NCBI GenBank assembly: GCA_904066235.2
Contig: CAJFCV020000006.1
Span: forward strand, 6,324,001 to 6,388,000
Length of the DNA: 64,000 nt
Reading direction: 5' to 3'
Origin: Bursaphelenchus xylophilus
Taxonomy: Eukaryota; Nematoda; Chromadorea; Rhabditida; Aphelenchoididae
Shown here: positions 44,814 through 56,113 of the stretch, piece after piece
Numbering within the stretch: the stretch's first letter is position 1
Layout: the number at the start of each line of letters is the position of its first letter
Notes under the pieces: model-generated
The model's database searches: none
What the model was told of the DNA's origin: nothing
Seen by the model: the letters and a program-made list of their open reading frames with translations, nothing else
Position numbers and translations under genes: made by a program

Positions 44814-45904
44814 TCTGACGTGACCCAACTTTCTAAAACGACGTGATTTACAGTTTTCAAAGGAAAACTTAATGGCGCGAAACTTCGGTAAGCATAAAAT
44901 AAATTTAAGTAATAGTTTTCTTGTAACTTCTGAAAGTTTTTTACATAACGGGGCAGATGGGGATAAACAAAAAAGGGCTTCCGACGTCACTCGAAGATCC
45001 TTTTACATTCGAAACTAATTAATCAGAAAACTGTTCGAAGAGCGGCCAATGTCGCCTATAAAAGTAAACGGGATTAGGAGCAAAAGATGCCATCCAGATG
45101 ATCGTCAAGGCCATGGATTAACAGAAAAGGGGTGGATCTAATCAATGAGGGCGGTGTACCAACCATAGAATGGTGGACGATATATATTTACATCCATTGC
45201 GAAGAGATCTATTCACTTGAGAAGAGAAACAAAAGAGCATGACGATAAGAAATGTTATGTTATTCAGCACAACTTTACATTGTTTTGCTGACAAAGTCAG
45301 AATTAACAAGATCTTTGATAACCTTATGTTAGGGAGTCCGATGTGTAATGACTTACTTAGTTATTATAAATTACTTTTGTGGGAAGCAGAACTTTTTCCA
45401 AATATATGGTGTCATAAAAGTGGGAGTTAGAGCAGGAAAGTTTGTCTTCAAGTCTGCATCTTTAGGCCTTATAATACAAGTTAATATAATTATTCAAATT
45501 ATATACAAATCCCTTTTTTAAAATGGGTTTTATTCAAAAAACCAAACACACTCCGTTTGTGAACGCACACCGACCGGTTGATTACAATTTTGAAAAAATC
45601 AGTCTCCAAGGGTTTGACCTAGGACTTCAGCCCTCTCAAGTCTCGATACATCCTGAACGTCGCCCATGTCACGCAAATATTTGAATTGCACCAGTTCTAA
45701 GAGCCTCGACAGGTCTGTTAATGGGTTAATTGAGGGGGAGAAAGCCCCAAGGGGAAAAGGGCGGGAGGGCATGACCTGTTCCTTCCAAAGAGAGCAACAT
45801 GATGTGGGGAGGGAGGATAACGTCTTGATCTTGTTGATTAAACATCAAATGCGACCACAATTAAAATTAGATATTTATGTGATTTCAGTCTTGAAGATGA
45901 ACTT
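44814..45904. other. Intergenic DNA between divergent genes
   Basis: Presumed promoters of the neuropeptide (-) and RING-like (+) genes. Short ORFs at 45239-45430 and 45666-45935 show no protein features. TGATTTCAG at about 45881-45889 is a possible trans-splice or intron acceptor just before the downstream start. Confidence 0.45.
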
Positions 45905-48469
45905 ATGGCCAATGCCCGGCCAGTGCGAGATATAAATGAGGATCAAAAGAGTGTAGCCTGGCATGATGCTATTCATCTGCTTCCTCCCATCATCAGCAAT
46001 CGTCTCAAACAGGTGGAGAATGCTGCAATCAAGGATTTTAAAATCAGTGGAAGACCATCCAGACAAGGACAATCGAAGTTGTATTGTATGACATTGAAAT
46101 GGTTCGAAAATCTGCCCGAGGGAGGAAACACTGAACAAATGAGGCAATCAACAGCGTCTAAGCAAAGTTCATGTCCGAGTGAAATAAGTAGAATGGAGAC
46201 GTGTGTAGAATTGGGTAAGTATGGGTTACTTTCAATAGAATGCGAAAACTAAAAATAACATGACACCCTTACAGACAACGATGTGAGTGTGGACAATGAT
46301 CATACTGTATATCCAGATGGACATCGTTGTGAAGGTCCTTGTGGGAAGATGAGACCCATCTCCGAGTTGACTCTTTTCGGCCAATGCGAACACAGTATCT
46401 GCTCTTCCTGTATTAAAGAACTCTCTCCTTTGTTTGATGATCCCAGTAAGTCAAAGATAAAGTTTTTCATCTATTCGCCAGACAATCCGGTTTGTTGTAA
46501 TGTGTCGTGCATCTCCTCCCATCTAGTAGATACATTGGAAACTCTGAAGGAACGTCGGAATGCCTATCAGAAACTGATAAATGAAGAATGTTATGAAAAA
46601 ATTCTGGAGAAGTACGACCCAAAAGGATACAAACTTTACAGTAATCTGGCCAAGGGAGTCACGCAGAAATTCAAGCAGCCGGGTTCGTTGCTTCATCAAA
46701 TTGTTAATGCCACTCCTTATTTAGAGTCAAATCAATCCGAGGAAGTCAAGGCATCGTGTGAGAATTTCTCATCTGACATCAACCCAACAACTTTCAACTC
46801 GAGTATCGTCAATAAGACTTCTGAATCTAATCGATACAAGACCCCATCCGACTTAGAATCAGAAGAGTTTGTGACGCTGAGTATTCTGCTTTTGGACGGC
46901 AGTGATCGTCGTGTTGAGACCAATTACAACGCCGAATCCACCCTCAAATCCTGTGTAGATAATCTGGCTGCTTCTTATTGGTAAGACTACTTTCAGTCTC
47001 TCGGGAAAAGAATTCAAAAAATTTCACAGCGGCGCAGTTGAAAAAATGAACTACGTCACGGCGGTTTTCGAATTGCAAAAGTTGACATGCAAAAAGCGAA
47101 ATGCTTAGCGACGAAAGGTTCACTCAAACCACTCATTATTATGATTTCTGATGGTTCAGAAGAGGGTATTTGCTTATTTTTATGTTTATCAAACGTTCGG
47201 CGAAGTTATGGTGGACGTTTTCCATATCGGCGAAGGACATAACACAGTTTCGGCTAAGAAATGAGCCGACGCAATGCTTATGCGCTGGCCAGCATTCCCT
47301 GCTGATTCCGTATTCCTTTCAAAATTTCGTCGCCACGCCAACCTTCGTTGCAAACGAACTGTCCCCCTTTTTTGAATTTCACCAAAAAATCCGAACTCTC
47401 CCCTTCTTTGAACACTCCCCCATTTTGAAAATTGGGAAAAATTAGGTGTGACATGTTATACGATGAAATTTTTTTTCAAATTGAGAAAATATGTCAATTT
47501 TTCAAATTGACATATTATACGATGGAAAAATTCTTCAAATAAAATTTTTTTGCGCACTTTCGTTTGATTTCTTTCGGGGTAGATTGGCTATGGGGCCAAT
47601 ATTTGTATTCAATGTTGCAAAATTGGTTGACCAGCTAACCAAGGTGGTTACCCTGCGTTCACACCGGAAGATAGGTCGATCCACCTAATTTTTCTCAATT
47701 TGAAAAAATTTTCCATCGTATAACATGTCACACCTCATTTTTTCAATTTGAAAAAAAAAACTTTCATAGTATAACATGTCATACCTCATTTTTTCAATTT
47801 TCAAAATGAGGTGGAGTGTTCAAAAACGGGAGGGTTCATTCAAGGGGGAGTGTTCAAAAAGAGGGCGAGTTCGGAAGGGGGAGAATTAGCGGTATCTCTC
47901 AATCGAGGAGAGACCGTGCAGTCGTTAAATGCGACAACGCTGTTGGCGGCCTTCCGATCCATTGTGCAGAAATTTTTAAGACTTTCCGGTAGTTGCAGCA
48001 TCATAATACAGCGTTTAAGATTGGTGTGATGACCAAAAAAAGCTATCAAAAGTCTCCACTGAATACATTAATCTCTGCGTGGGCGGAGAAAAAATTTTCT
48101 TTAGACAAAAAACCGTCCCTTTCTACTGCAAAAAAAAATTTTTTTACATACATATCTTGGCTGAGCACCATGAAATCGACATGAACTTTCCACGGATTTT
48201 TTTTGGATATCCTGTACATGGGGTTTTTTTATTTGTCCCATTTATTTGTAAATCAGTCTTGAAAATACATTTTTAGCCCAAACAAGAAAGTACGAGTTTT
48301 CTATGAAGAAGGGGAAATCTTCAAGAGAGGACGGGCTTACTTCATTGACATGGACAAGTACGGACACTTCCCTCTCAGCTACCTCCCGTCCAAACAAAAC
48401 ATCGTCTCTTTGATCTTTGATGTTACTAATTTACTCCAAAACGTCAAAAATCGGTACATCCAATGTTAG
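45905..48469 (+). CDS. RING-like zinc-finger protein of unknown role
   Basis: Three exons (45905-46214, 46275-46980, 48277-48469) total 1,209 bases in phase, 402 residues. A cysteine/histidine module near residue 115 (CEGPCGKMRPISELTLFGQC then EHSICSSC) looks like a RING-type cross-brace, with further cysteines in NPVCCNVSC. I recall similar modules in nematode-specific RING families, none characterised. The rest is polar; the last exon encodes KKVRVFYEEGEIFKRGRAYF. Ubiquitin-ligase activity is only a guess. Intron 2 is 1.3 kb and contains an inverted-repeat element. The stop is 12 bases from the stop of the convergent AP-3 mu gene. Confidence 0.7.
47350..47885. repeat. Inverted-repeat element in RING-like gene intron
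   Basis: Blocks CTTTGAACACTCCCCCATTTT and TGTGACATGTTATACGATG on the left recur inverted at about 47705-47875 (CATCGTATAACATGTCACA and GTGGAGTGTTCAAAAACG). The GACATGTTATA block occurs several times in both orientations, so the element is internally repetitive. No coding capacity. Confidence 0.6.
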
Positions 48470-48481
48470 AGTAAACGTATT

Positions 48482-50558
48482 TTATGTGCGAACTTGGAAT
48501 TTACCAGCTCTTGTAACGTACTTGACTCCCTTAAACGGTTTATACTTCTCTCCATACATATCTAGACGGTTAACCTTGAGTCCAGACACTGCAAATTGGT
48601 TTATTCTGAAACGGACATCGATTGGAGGGCTCTCCAGTTGCACCCCACCAGTGGCGGACACCTAAATACAAACGAATAGTTAAAATCACTCGGAGTTGGA
48701 CGATTGGGGAAAAGTACGATTGGGGAAACCGAAAAGTATTATTTTTCTTCCATGCAAATGTCGAAGTTAGGATAATCGAGGGTGCTTATTTCGGAAATGA
48801 CATTCATTTTTTTGATTCTTACTTTTTTCCTTAAGAAGTACTGTATAGTAGTAATTTCTGATTTTTTTTCATAAATACTCGATTCAGGGGTTTTCGAGGG
48901 TGCTGATTTCGAAAATCATGTTAACTTTTCCTCTAGTACTAATTAGTACTATCTGACACTAGTAGTACCAGCACCTTTGAAAACCCCTAAATCTAGTATT
49001 TTTGGAAAATTTTCAAAAAATTACAACTTAACAGTACTACATAAGAAAAAAGCGACAACTAGAAAAAATGAACATGATTTTCGAAATCAGCACCCTCGAA
49101 AACCCCTATATCCAATATTTTTAGAAAAATTTCAAAAAGTTACTTTTTAACACTACTACTTAAGGAAAACTGGTAAAGTTCAGAAAAAATGAACTTTTAC
49201 CTTTTAAGTACTACTTAAGAAAAAAAGTAAGAACCAAAAAAAATTAATGTCATTTCCGAAATAAGCACCCTCGATTATCCTAACTTCGACATTTGCATGG
49301 AAGAAAAATAATACTTTTCGGTTTCCCCAATCGTCTTTTTCCCCAATCGTCCCAGTTCCAAAACCACTTCTCGTATACTTACAGTTCCTTTCAAAGTCGG
49401 TGGCCTTCCCGGTTCCACCTTTCCAACAACCCATTGGAGAAGTTTTGAGGTTGGATCAAACGTATATTTCCCGTGGGAAGCGACTAGGTTGCAATTCTGT
49501 ACAGCTTTAGGCATGCTCATTTCGAGGGTAACCTCCTCCAACATCTTTCCCATCTGTTTTGGACCCACTGTCAACTCCAATCGACCTCCACTTTTCAAAC
49601 AAATAAAGTGCCGTACATACAATGGAATGGTGACCAGACTACAAAGGAGTACTATATTTAATTAAAGACTTACCTTTGAGATCCGATATGATATGAAATT
49701 AACCTAAAGTTTCCGTCTGGAGGGACGAAAGACAACACTCTCTCGTTCTCCCATCGTTTAAACCTAACACAGGGATGAAACGAGACATCATCCAGAATAC
49801 GAGGGTTCATCAACGTCATCGTCAAATCGGGCATTCCAGTCATTTTACAACAACAATTAATCTAGAAAGGGCGATTACAAACGTTAAACTAACATACGTA
49901 TCCTTGAATCTCCGCAGAGACAGTCTGCCCTTGTTTATCAATAATGGCGTCGATCTCCTCAATCACATCGAAATAAGCTTCATTATTCGTATACTTCACA
50001 CCAGCTCTTCTCCAAGGGACATTGGATAAGGTTCCAGTGGGAAGATTCTCGGAAACATTGGTCTTCCCCGTCACTTGGTTAGTAATGGATCTTATAAAAT
50101 TGGGAGGCTTGATAAGATCTTGTAACACGTTCAACTCGGTCGTTAGTGGGTAGCCATTGTCTAAGATCTCGTCTAATAATTCGAATACCGTTACAATATT
50201 CTCCTTGATGGTTGTATCCGAGAATTCATCAAAGTATTCAGCAAACACATTCACCATATGGTGAAGGATTTCAAATATGAGCAAGGGAGGAGCTAGAATT
50301 TAGAGATTAGGTACCTAAAAAAAAGCACGACCACTTACTTTCAGAAATAGTTACAGCAATTAAATACAAGTTGTTATGGTATACATTAAATAAATAGTGG
50401 TGTGGCGTGGCTATGACCGGTGAAACATCTTCACAACGTTCAGTTTTCTTCTGTGAGTCAAAAAAATAATCGCAGATCGACCGGTGAATTACAGACTTGT
50501 AGTGCTTCTCAAGGATAATATCGCCGGACACGTTGACGATAAAAAGTGAATTAATCAT
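48482..50558 (-). CDS. apm-3: AP-3 adaptor complex subunit mu
   Basis: Five exons give about 410 residues, the normal length. The longin-like N terminus is MINSLFIVNVSGDIILEKHY. After the linker come WRRAGVKYTNNEAYFDVIEE, DDVSFHPCVRFKRWE and FVPPDGNFRLISYHIGS of the mu-homology domain. The end, SGLKVNRLDMYGEKYKPFKG then KYVTRAGKFQVRT, is nearly identical to metazoan AP-3 mu. AP-3 sorts cargo to lysosomes and lysosome-related organelles; mu binds YxxPhi signals. Intron 4 is expanded by an inverted-repeat element (48699-49352). The gene shares a 164-base head-to-head promoter with SMC4, and its 3' end abuts the RING-like gene. Confidence 0.95.
48699..49352. repeat. Nested inverted repeat in AP-3 mu intron
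   Basis: Outer arms of about 150 bases (48699-48850 and 49204-49352) share CGATTGGGGAAACCGAAAAG, CTTCCATGCAAATGTCGAAG and GGATAATCGAGGGTGCTTAT. An inner pair shares TTTCGAGGGTGCTGATTTCG (about 48890-48915 and 49075-49105). The outer and inner arms share a GAGGGTGCT.ATTTCG core, so one arm may be a duplication of the other. No coding capacity. Confidence 0.7.
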
Positions 50559-50722
50559 CTGTTTTCTACACCCAACTAATTTTTGAACATCTCGGGGATG
50601 CGAAAAAAATTATCAATATTTTTATTTTAGTCCCACAACGAAAACATTTGAAGAAAAGCGCGCTCATTCTTTGAAAAAAAAAATAATAATATTTGTTAAA
50701 AAAGCTCGAGCCGTCTTTCTTT
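50559..50722. promoter_or_regulatory. Compact head-to-head promoter, AP-3 mu and SMC4
   Basis: Only 164 bases separate the two start codons. The interval is AT-rich (around 50625-50700). No TATA box or named motif is obvious. Use as a bidirectional promoter is inferred from spacing. Confidence 0.5.
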
Positions 50723-53700
50723 ATGGCGATCCGGAAAAAGGCTAGGCACAGGTCTGGCTCTGTAGAAAACCCGCAGTCTGAGGACGTTGACCATGAAGAA
50801 CAGCCTGAAACATTGGCTGAGAGGTTGGGCGAAGGGCAGTTTGACGACAATGAGGATCTTCTCAACATGGAGATACCAGAAAGACCATTGGAAACTGTTT
50901 CCCACGACCCAAACGAAGCCAGATTGGTGATCTCCAGAATTGAAGTTGAGAACTTTAAGAGTTATTTTGGAAGAAAAGTCTTGGGTCCTTTACATAAGGT
51001 AAGGAGGGGTTTTTTTTGTCGGATTTGTTTTTTAGAATTATACATCTATTTTGGGGCCGAATGGAAGTGGAAAGAGCAATGTTATCGACTCCATTTTATT
51101 TGTTTTCGGATTCAGAGCCAATAAAATCAGATCCAAGAAGCTTTCCGTTTTGATTCACAAAAGTGCCGCGCATCCAAATGTCTCTTCGGCCGAAGTAACG
51201 GTGTTCTTCGAACGGATATGGGACCGCGTAAGTACAATTATAGTAGATTTCCAATTATTTTTATTGTTTCAGGGTCCCAATGACTACGAGGTGAAACCAA
51301 ATTCCCACTTTTCAGTTACAAGAACAGTTAATTCGGACGGCAGCAGTCGGTATTATTTCAACAAGAAGGCGATTAAACCTGACGAACTAAGGAAACGGCT
51401 GAAAGAAAATGGAATTGATCTGGATCACAATCGATTTCTGATTCTACAAGGAGAAGTCGAACAAATCTCGTTGATGAAACCCAAAGGAGATGATAAAGGA
51501 GAAGAAGGAATGTTAGAATATCTCGAAGACATTATTGGTAGCAACAGACTGAAGACTCCTATCGAGAAATTAGCGAGAAGAACGGAGAGGTTGGACGAAC
51601 AGTTGAAGACTGTCGCTAATAGGTAAATTAGGACTATCAAACTGAGAGATTTGCTTAGACGTTCCTTGGCTGCTAAAGAGCACACAGATCTTATTGAGCC
51701 CTTGACTCAACTCTTTAAAATCCTGCGGTTAGAAAACGCAATCACGAAGTGCAATAATCAGTTGTATCACATTGAGAAGTAAGTTATTCAAACCGGTTTT
51801 GATTAGTGATTTTAGGAAGAGGGTGATGGACGAATCGAAAAAAATCCAAGATGGTTATAACAAGATGAAAAAAGAACATGACGCAGATCTGGAAGAGAAA
51901 GAAAAATTGGTGAAAGAAATGGCCATCGCAAGGAGAGAGGTCGTGGAACTTCAGAAGAAGGAAAACGAACTCAAGGAAGAAAAGGAGTCGAAGGAAGAAG
52001 AAGAGCGAAAGTACACACACTCCATTCAGATGATCGAAAGTGATGTTCAGCGACATGAAGAGAAGGTTCAGAAGTTGGAAAAAACATTAGAAAAAGAGAA
52101 GAAGAGGGTAGGATAATAAGGTGAATGTTAGACGTTGCTTTTAGTTGGTTGAATTGGAATCTGGCCCTGAAAAGGCCCAGAAAATAATTAATGATTTGGA
52201 GGGAGAAGTCGAAGGATTGAAGGAAGAATCACAAGAAAAGGAGGCTGAATATCAGGTGAAGAAGAGAGAAGCGAACGATGCCAATGATGGATTCAGAAAG
52301 GCCCTTCAAGAGCTGATGCCTGAGATCAGCGAATTCAAAGACTCTGAAAATAAGATCCAAAGAAAGTTAACTCTTGCTGAAGATAAGGTAGCCAAGCTGA
52401 AATACGAATTGGAGAATCCGCAAAGAGAATTAGAAAAGGCCCAAGAAGATCTGGAGCAAGCCAAAACCGAACTGGAGAATTTTAACCGGTGTGTTTTTAG
52501 AGATTATTTGTTGTATTTTATTTTTAGGGATGTTGAGAACAAGATTCACAGAAGGCCGGAGCTGGAGCGGGAGATTTCCCAGTTGAAGGAGCAATTCGGA
52601 AGTAAGAAGGGTATGGAAGCCAAATTAACCGATGAAATACGAAAGTTGTCTCATGAGCTGATGCAATGTAATCAACAAAACGAAGGACGAAACAATCCGA
52701 CATTATCAGCGTTGCTGACAGAAAAGGCTAAAGGAAACTTCACTGGTGTTTATGGAAGGCTGGTATGGAAAATGTATGAAGGGTTTCAATATTTGCTTTA
52801 GGGAGATTTGGGTGGAATCGATGAAAAATACGATGTGGCGATCTCCACTGGTTGTGGTCCCTTAGACAATATTGTTGTGGATTCGGTGGAAACGGGTCAG
52901 CAGTGTCTTGAATTCATGAAGAGGAATCGTCTTCCAAATGCAACTTTTATTGCTCTTGATAAACAGCAGAACTTCTGGAGTAAAATCAATGCTAAACCGA
53001 CAACGTGAGATGATATCTTTGAGTTTCGAGCAATATGTTTTCCTTACAGACCTGAAGGAGTCAGTCGGTTATTCGATTTGGTCCAGATAAGTGATGAAGA
53101 TGTGAAACCGGCCTTCTACTACGCGTTGAGGGAAACTCTTGTGGCCGAAAATGTCGATCAGGCTGCCAGAATCTCCAACTTCAACGGCAGGAGATACCGT
53201 GTTGTTACATTGGGCGGAGATCTCATCGAAACCACAGGTACTCTTTCTGGAGGTGGAAAAACTCAAAGAAGGTTGGTTTAAATGCCATTCATATTGTTTA
53301 TTATTACAGGGGACGAATGGGGAAGCAAGCCAAAGTTGACGCTGCTAGACGGCAGTCTTTTAATGTCAGGAGTTTGGAACAAAATCTGAGAACTAAGGAA
53401 ATGGAACTAAATCAACTGAGGAATGCATTGCGACTTGTAAGGTATTTTATAGTAAACATTTATGCTTCAGATGGATGAAGGCATTAGAACCAAGACTGAT
53501 GAGATTGATAGGATGGGAAGAACGGTCGAACAAGACCAAAATACAAGGGTAAACATGAAAAGAAAGATCCAGAAACTAACAGAGAAGGTCCAAAATTCTG
53601 AGAGGGAACTCTCAAGGAACGATGACAAATCACAAGAAGTTCAGGAATGGGAGGCTGAGGTTGATAAATATACTGAAGAAAAGGCTAGGATCATTCAAGA

Positions 53701-56113
53701 GGGAGAAGAATTGCTGAAGAGAAAAAATGCTCTTGAGGAAAAGATTAGGGAAACCGAGAACAGAATTGTCGGCAAGGCCAAAAAAGAATACGAAAAGGCC
53801 AAGAAGGAATTTGATAAGGCGCAGAATGATATAAAACAAGCCCGACTAACCATCAGTAACTCTAATTCACTGATCCTGAAGGCCAGAAGAGGGATTGAAA
53901 GTATTGAAAAAGAAATCAAGGATTTTGAATATCAAACAGAGAGGGCAACCCACAGAAAAGAAAAAGCACAGGAGAAGATCGCGTTGTCGAAAACTCGGAT
54001 TGAGGAATTGGGATTGAAACTGTCAGAGGTTGCTGGAAAGATCACTGAAGGCTTAAACAATACCTCCATCTTCACAGAGAAGGAAGAAGAATTGGCCAAG
54101 AGGCTCGATGAGAGAACCAGGGAAATGGCCACACTCGAGGAAGAATTGTGTCATTACAATCGGAAGATGGAGGCCATCGATGAAAAGGTTTGAGTTTGAA
54201 CTAGCTGAATCAAAACCACTCCAGAAGTTTAATATATTTTTTCCTTGTTTAGATTGGCAAACTACAGACATTTAATGTTCGTCAAAATTTACAACATATC
54301 ACAACTGATCGACCCCAATTCCAACTAGATGATACTCAAGCAACTGAATCCAGGAATGATACTGTTACAACTCCGAGCGTAAAAGATGATCCTGATGCAA
54401 CTTTGACTGAAAGCGATCGAACTTTGACCGATAACAACCAGGAAAGACCTCAAGCCACAAGCCCAGATTCAGAGGTCGAGGTCTTCCAAAGACCTTCAAC
54501 TAGTCGTGCCCCAAGTAGAGTCAGGGCAAGGAAGAATCAGGTAAAGGACGAACCTAGAAGTCCAGAAGCTCTGAACGACTCCACTCTAAGTACAGCATCG
54601 AGAAAAAGGAGAAGCAGAAAGACGGAGACAAGTGAAACCATGAACGAAAGTCGGATGGTCGAACAAGAAGAAGAAGCCGAGGATCTGCCCAATACAACCA
54701 CTATCACCTCCACTGATGGCAACACGACTCATGATCCGGCTTATGATTTTGGACATCTACCCACTTATTCTCCTGCGGATATCAACGCTTTTGATGAAGC
54801 TCATATCAGGAATGAGTTGAAGAGAAAACAACGACGCAGAGAAAGATATCCAAAGGAATTCAATCTTGATCTCATCCAAGAGTATGCTGATAAAGTAAGA
54901 CAATTTACCCGAGGAAGTAGTTTTTTTTAGTTAGAAAAATTGAATTCTGTAGATGCCCAGTACAACAATCTGAAGGAGTCATTTGACGCCCATCGAAAAA
55001 TGTTTGACACTTTGAAGAAGATGCGAGTAACCGAATTCCAGGAAGGGTTCCAGAGGATTTGTGTGGCCACGGAAGATACGTATAAGATGTTAACTATGGG
55101 AGGGGAAGCTGCTTTGGAGCTGGTCGACTCTATGGATCCCTTTACGTCCGGAGTATCTTATCAGTAAGTAAATATAACAGCCAGAGATTGCCACGGTTAA
55201 AATTTCGGCTCCGGCTCTTAGCTCCCAGAGCCGGAGCCGAGGCCAAATTTGCAGCTCCGGATTCCGGCTCCCGTGCAAAAAATTTAAAAAAATATTTTTC
55301 CAAAAATAAAAGTTATTAGTGCCAGAGATCATACACCCAACGTTTTTGCAGCCAAGTCGTATGCAACACATTCTTCCCAGTATTTTTCAATCAAGGTGGT
55401 GTAACAAGATCATGGAATTTTTACTTTTCTGAACGCTGAGATGCCTGGCTCCGACTTTGGGCTCGGGAGCCGGAGCCGCACCCCAAATTTCCGGCTCGGA
55501 GCCGGAGCCAAGAGCCGGCTCCGGAGCCGTGGCAATCTCTGATAACAGCTATTGGTGATTCTATAGAAAATTGATGTTTGATTTCAATATTGTTTTAGAG
55601 TCAGACCGCCGAAGAAAACTTGGAAACAGATTACAAATCTGAGTGGTGGAGAGAAGACGTTGGCTTCATTGGCCCTTGTGTTCGGATTACATTCATACAG
55701 GCCAACCCCGTTTTATGTGATGGATGAGATCGATGCTGCTCTAGATTACAGAAATGTTTCCATTATCTCCACATTTGTCAAGGAGAGAACAAAGAATGCC
55801 CAATTTGTTATTATATCTCTGAGGAATAATATGTTCGAGAACGGAGACCGTCTTCTTGGTATCTACAAGGTCAATGATTGCACCAACAATGTCATTTATG
55901 ATCCTGATGCTGACGAGAACGAACCACCGGCTGTACGTTTTTTGTGAATTGCATTTTGGGATAGTGAACTGGATTCAAAAAACTTTTTAGGTTTCCACAA
56001 ATGTCTCACATCATTCTGGGGTAGCCGAGCTTACGGAATCGACCGAGCAGCTGCATGTAGAAGAAGGTCCCCCATCCAAAAGAAGACGAGGTGTGAAACA
56101 TGAGCAATCTTAA
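50723..56113 (+). CDS. smc-4: SMC4 condensin ATPase subunit
   Basis: About 13 exons encode a protein of some 1,500 residues, from ATG 50723 to TAA 56111. The N-terminal head has Walker A GPNGSGKSN and Q-loop LQGEVEQISLMKPK; then an SMC4-type stretch GMLEYLEDIIG. Long coiled coils flank a hinge (GNFTGVYGRL, GDLGGIDEKYDVAISTGCGP, TGTLSGGG). The C-terminal head has LSGGEKTLASLALVFG and Walker B FYVMDEIDAALD. Condensin compacts chromosomes; in worms a paralogue, DPY-27, serves dosage compensation, and this could be either, though SMC4 is the simpler call. A Ser/Thr/Glu-rich segment of about 150 residues (54290-54750) is inserted near the end of the second coiled coil, where other SMC4s are short. 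A hAT-like MITE lies in the intron at 55167. Confidence 0.93.
55182..55541. mobile_element. hAT-like MITE with 8-bp target-site duplication
   Basis: Terminal inverted repeats CAGAGATTGCCACGG (55182-55196 and inverted at 55527-55541) enclose 360 bases rich in GGAGCCGGAGCC. The flanks carry a perfect 8-base direct repeat, ATAACAGC (55174-55181 and 55542-55549). An 8-base duplication and CAG-type ends are hallmarks of hAT transposons. It sits in an SMC4 intron and is non-autonomous. Confidence 0.9.

Noticed and set aside
44814..44990. N-terminal extension of the neuropeptide frame
   Set aside because: The internal Met at 44813 begins a proper signal peptide; the extension would bury it.
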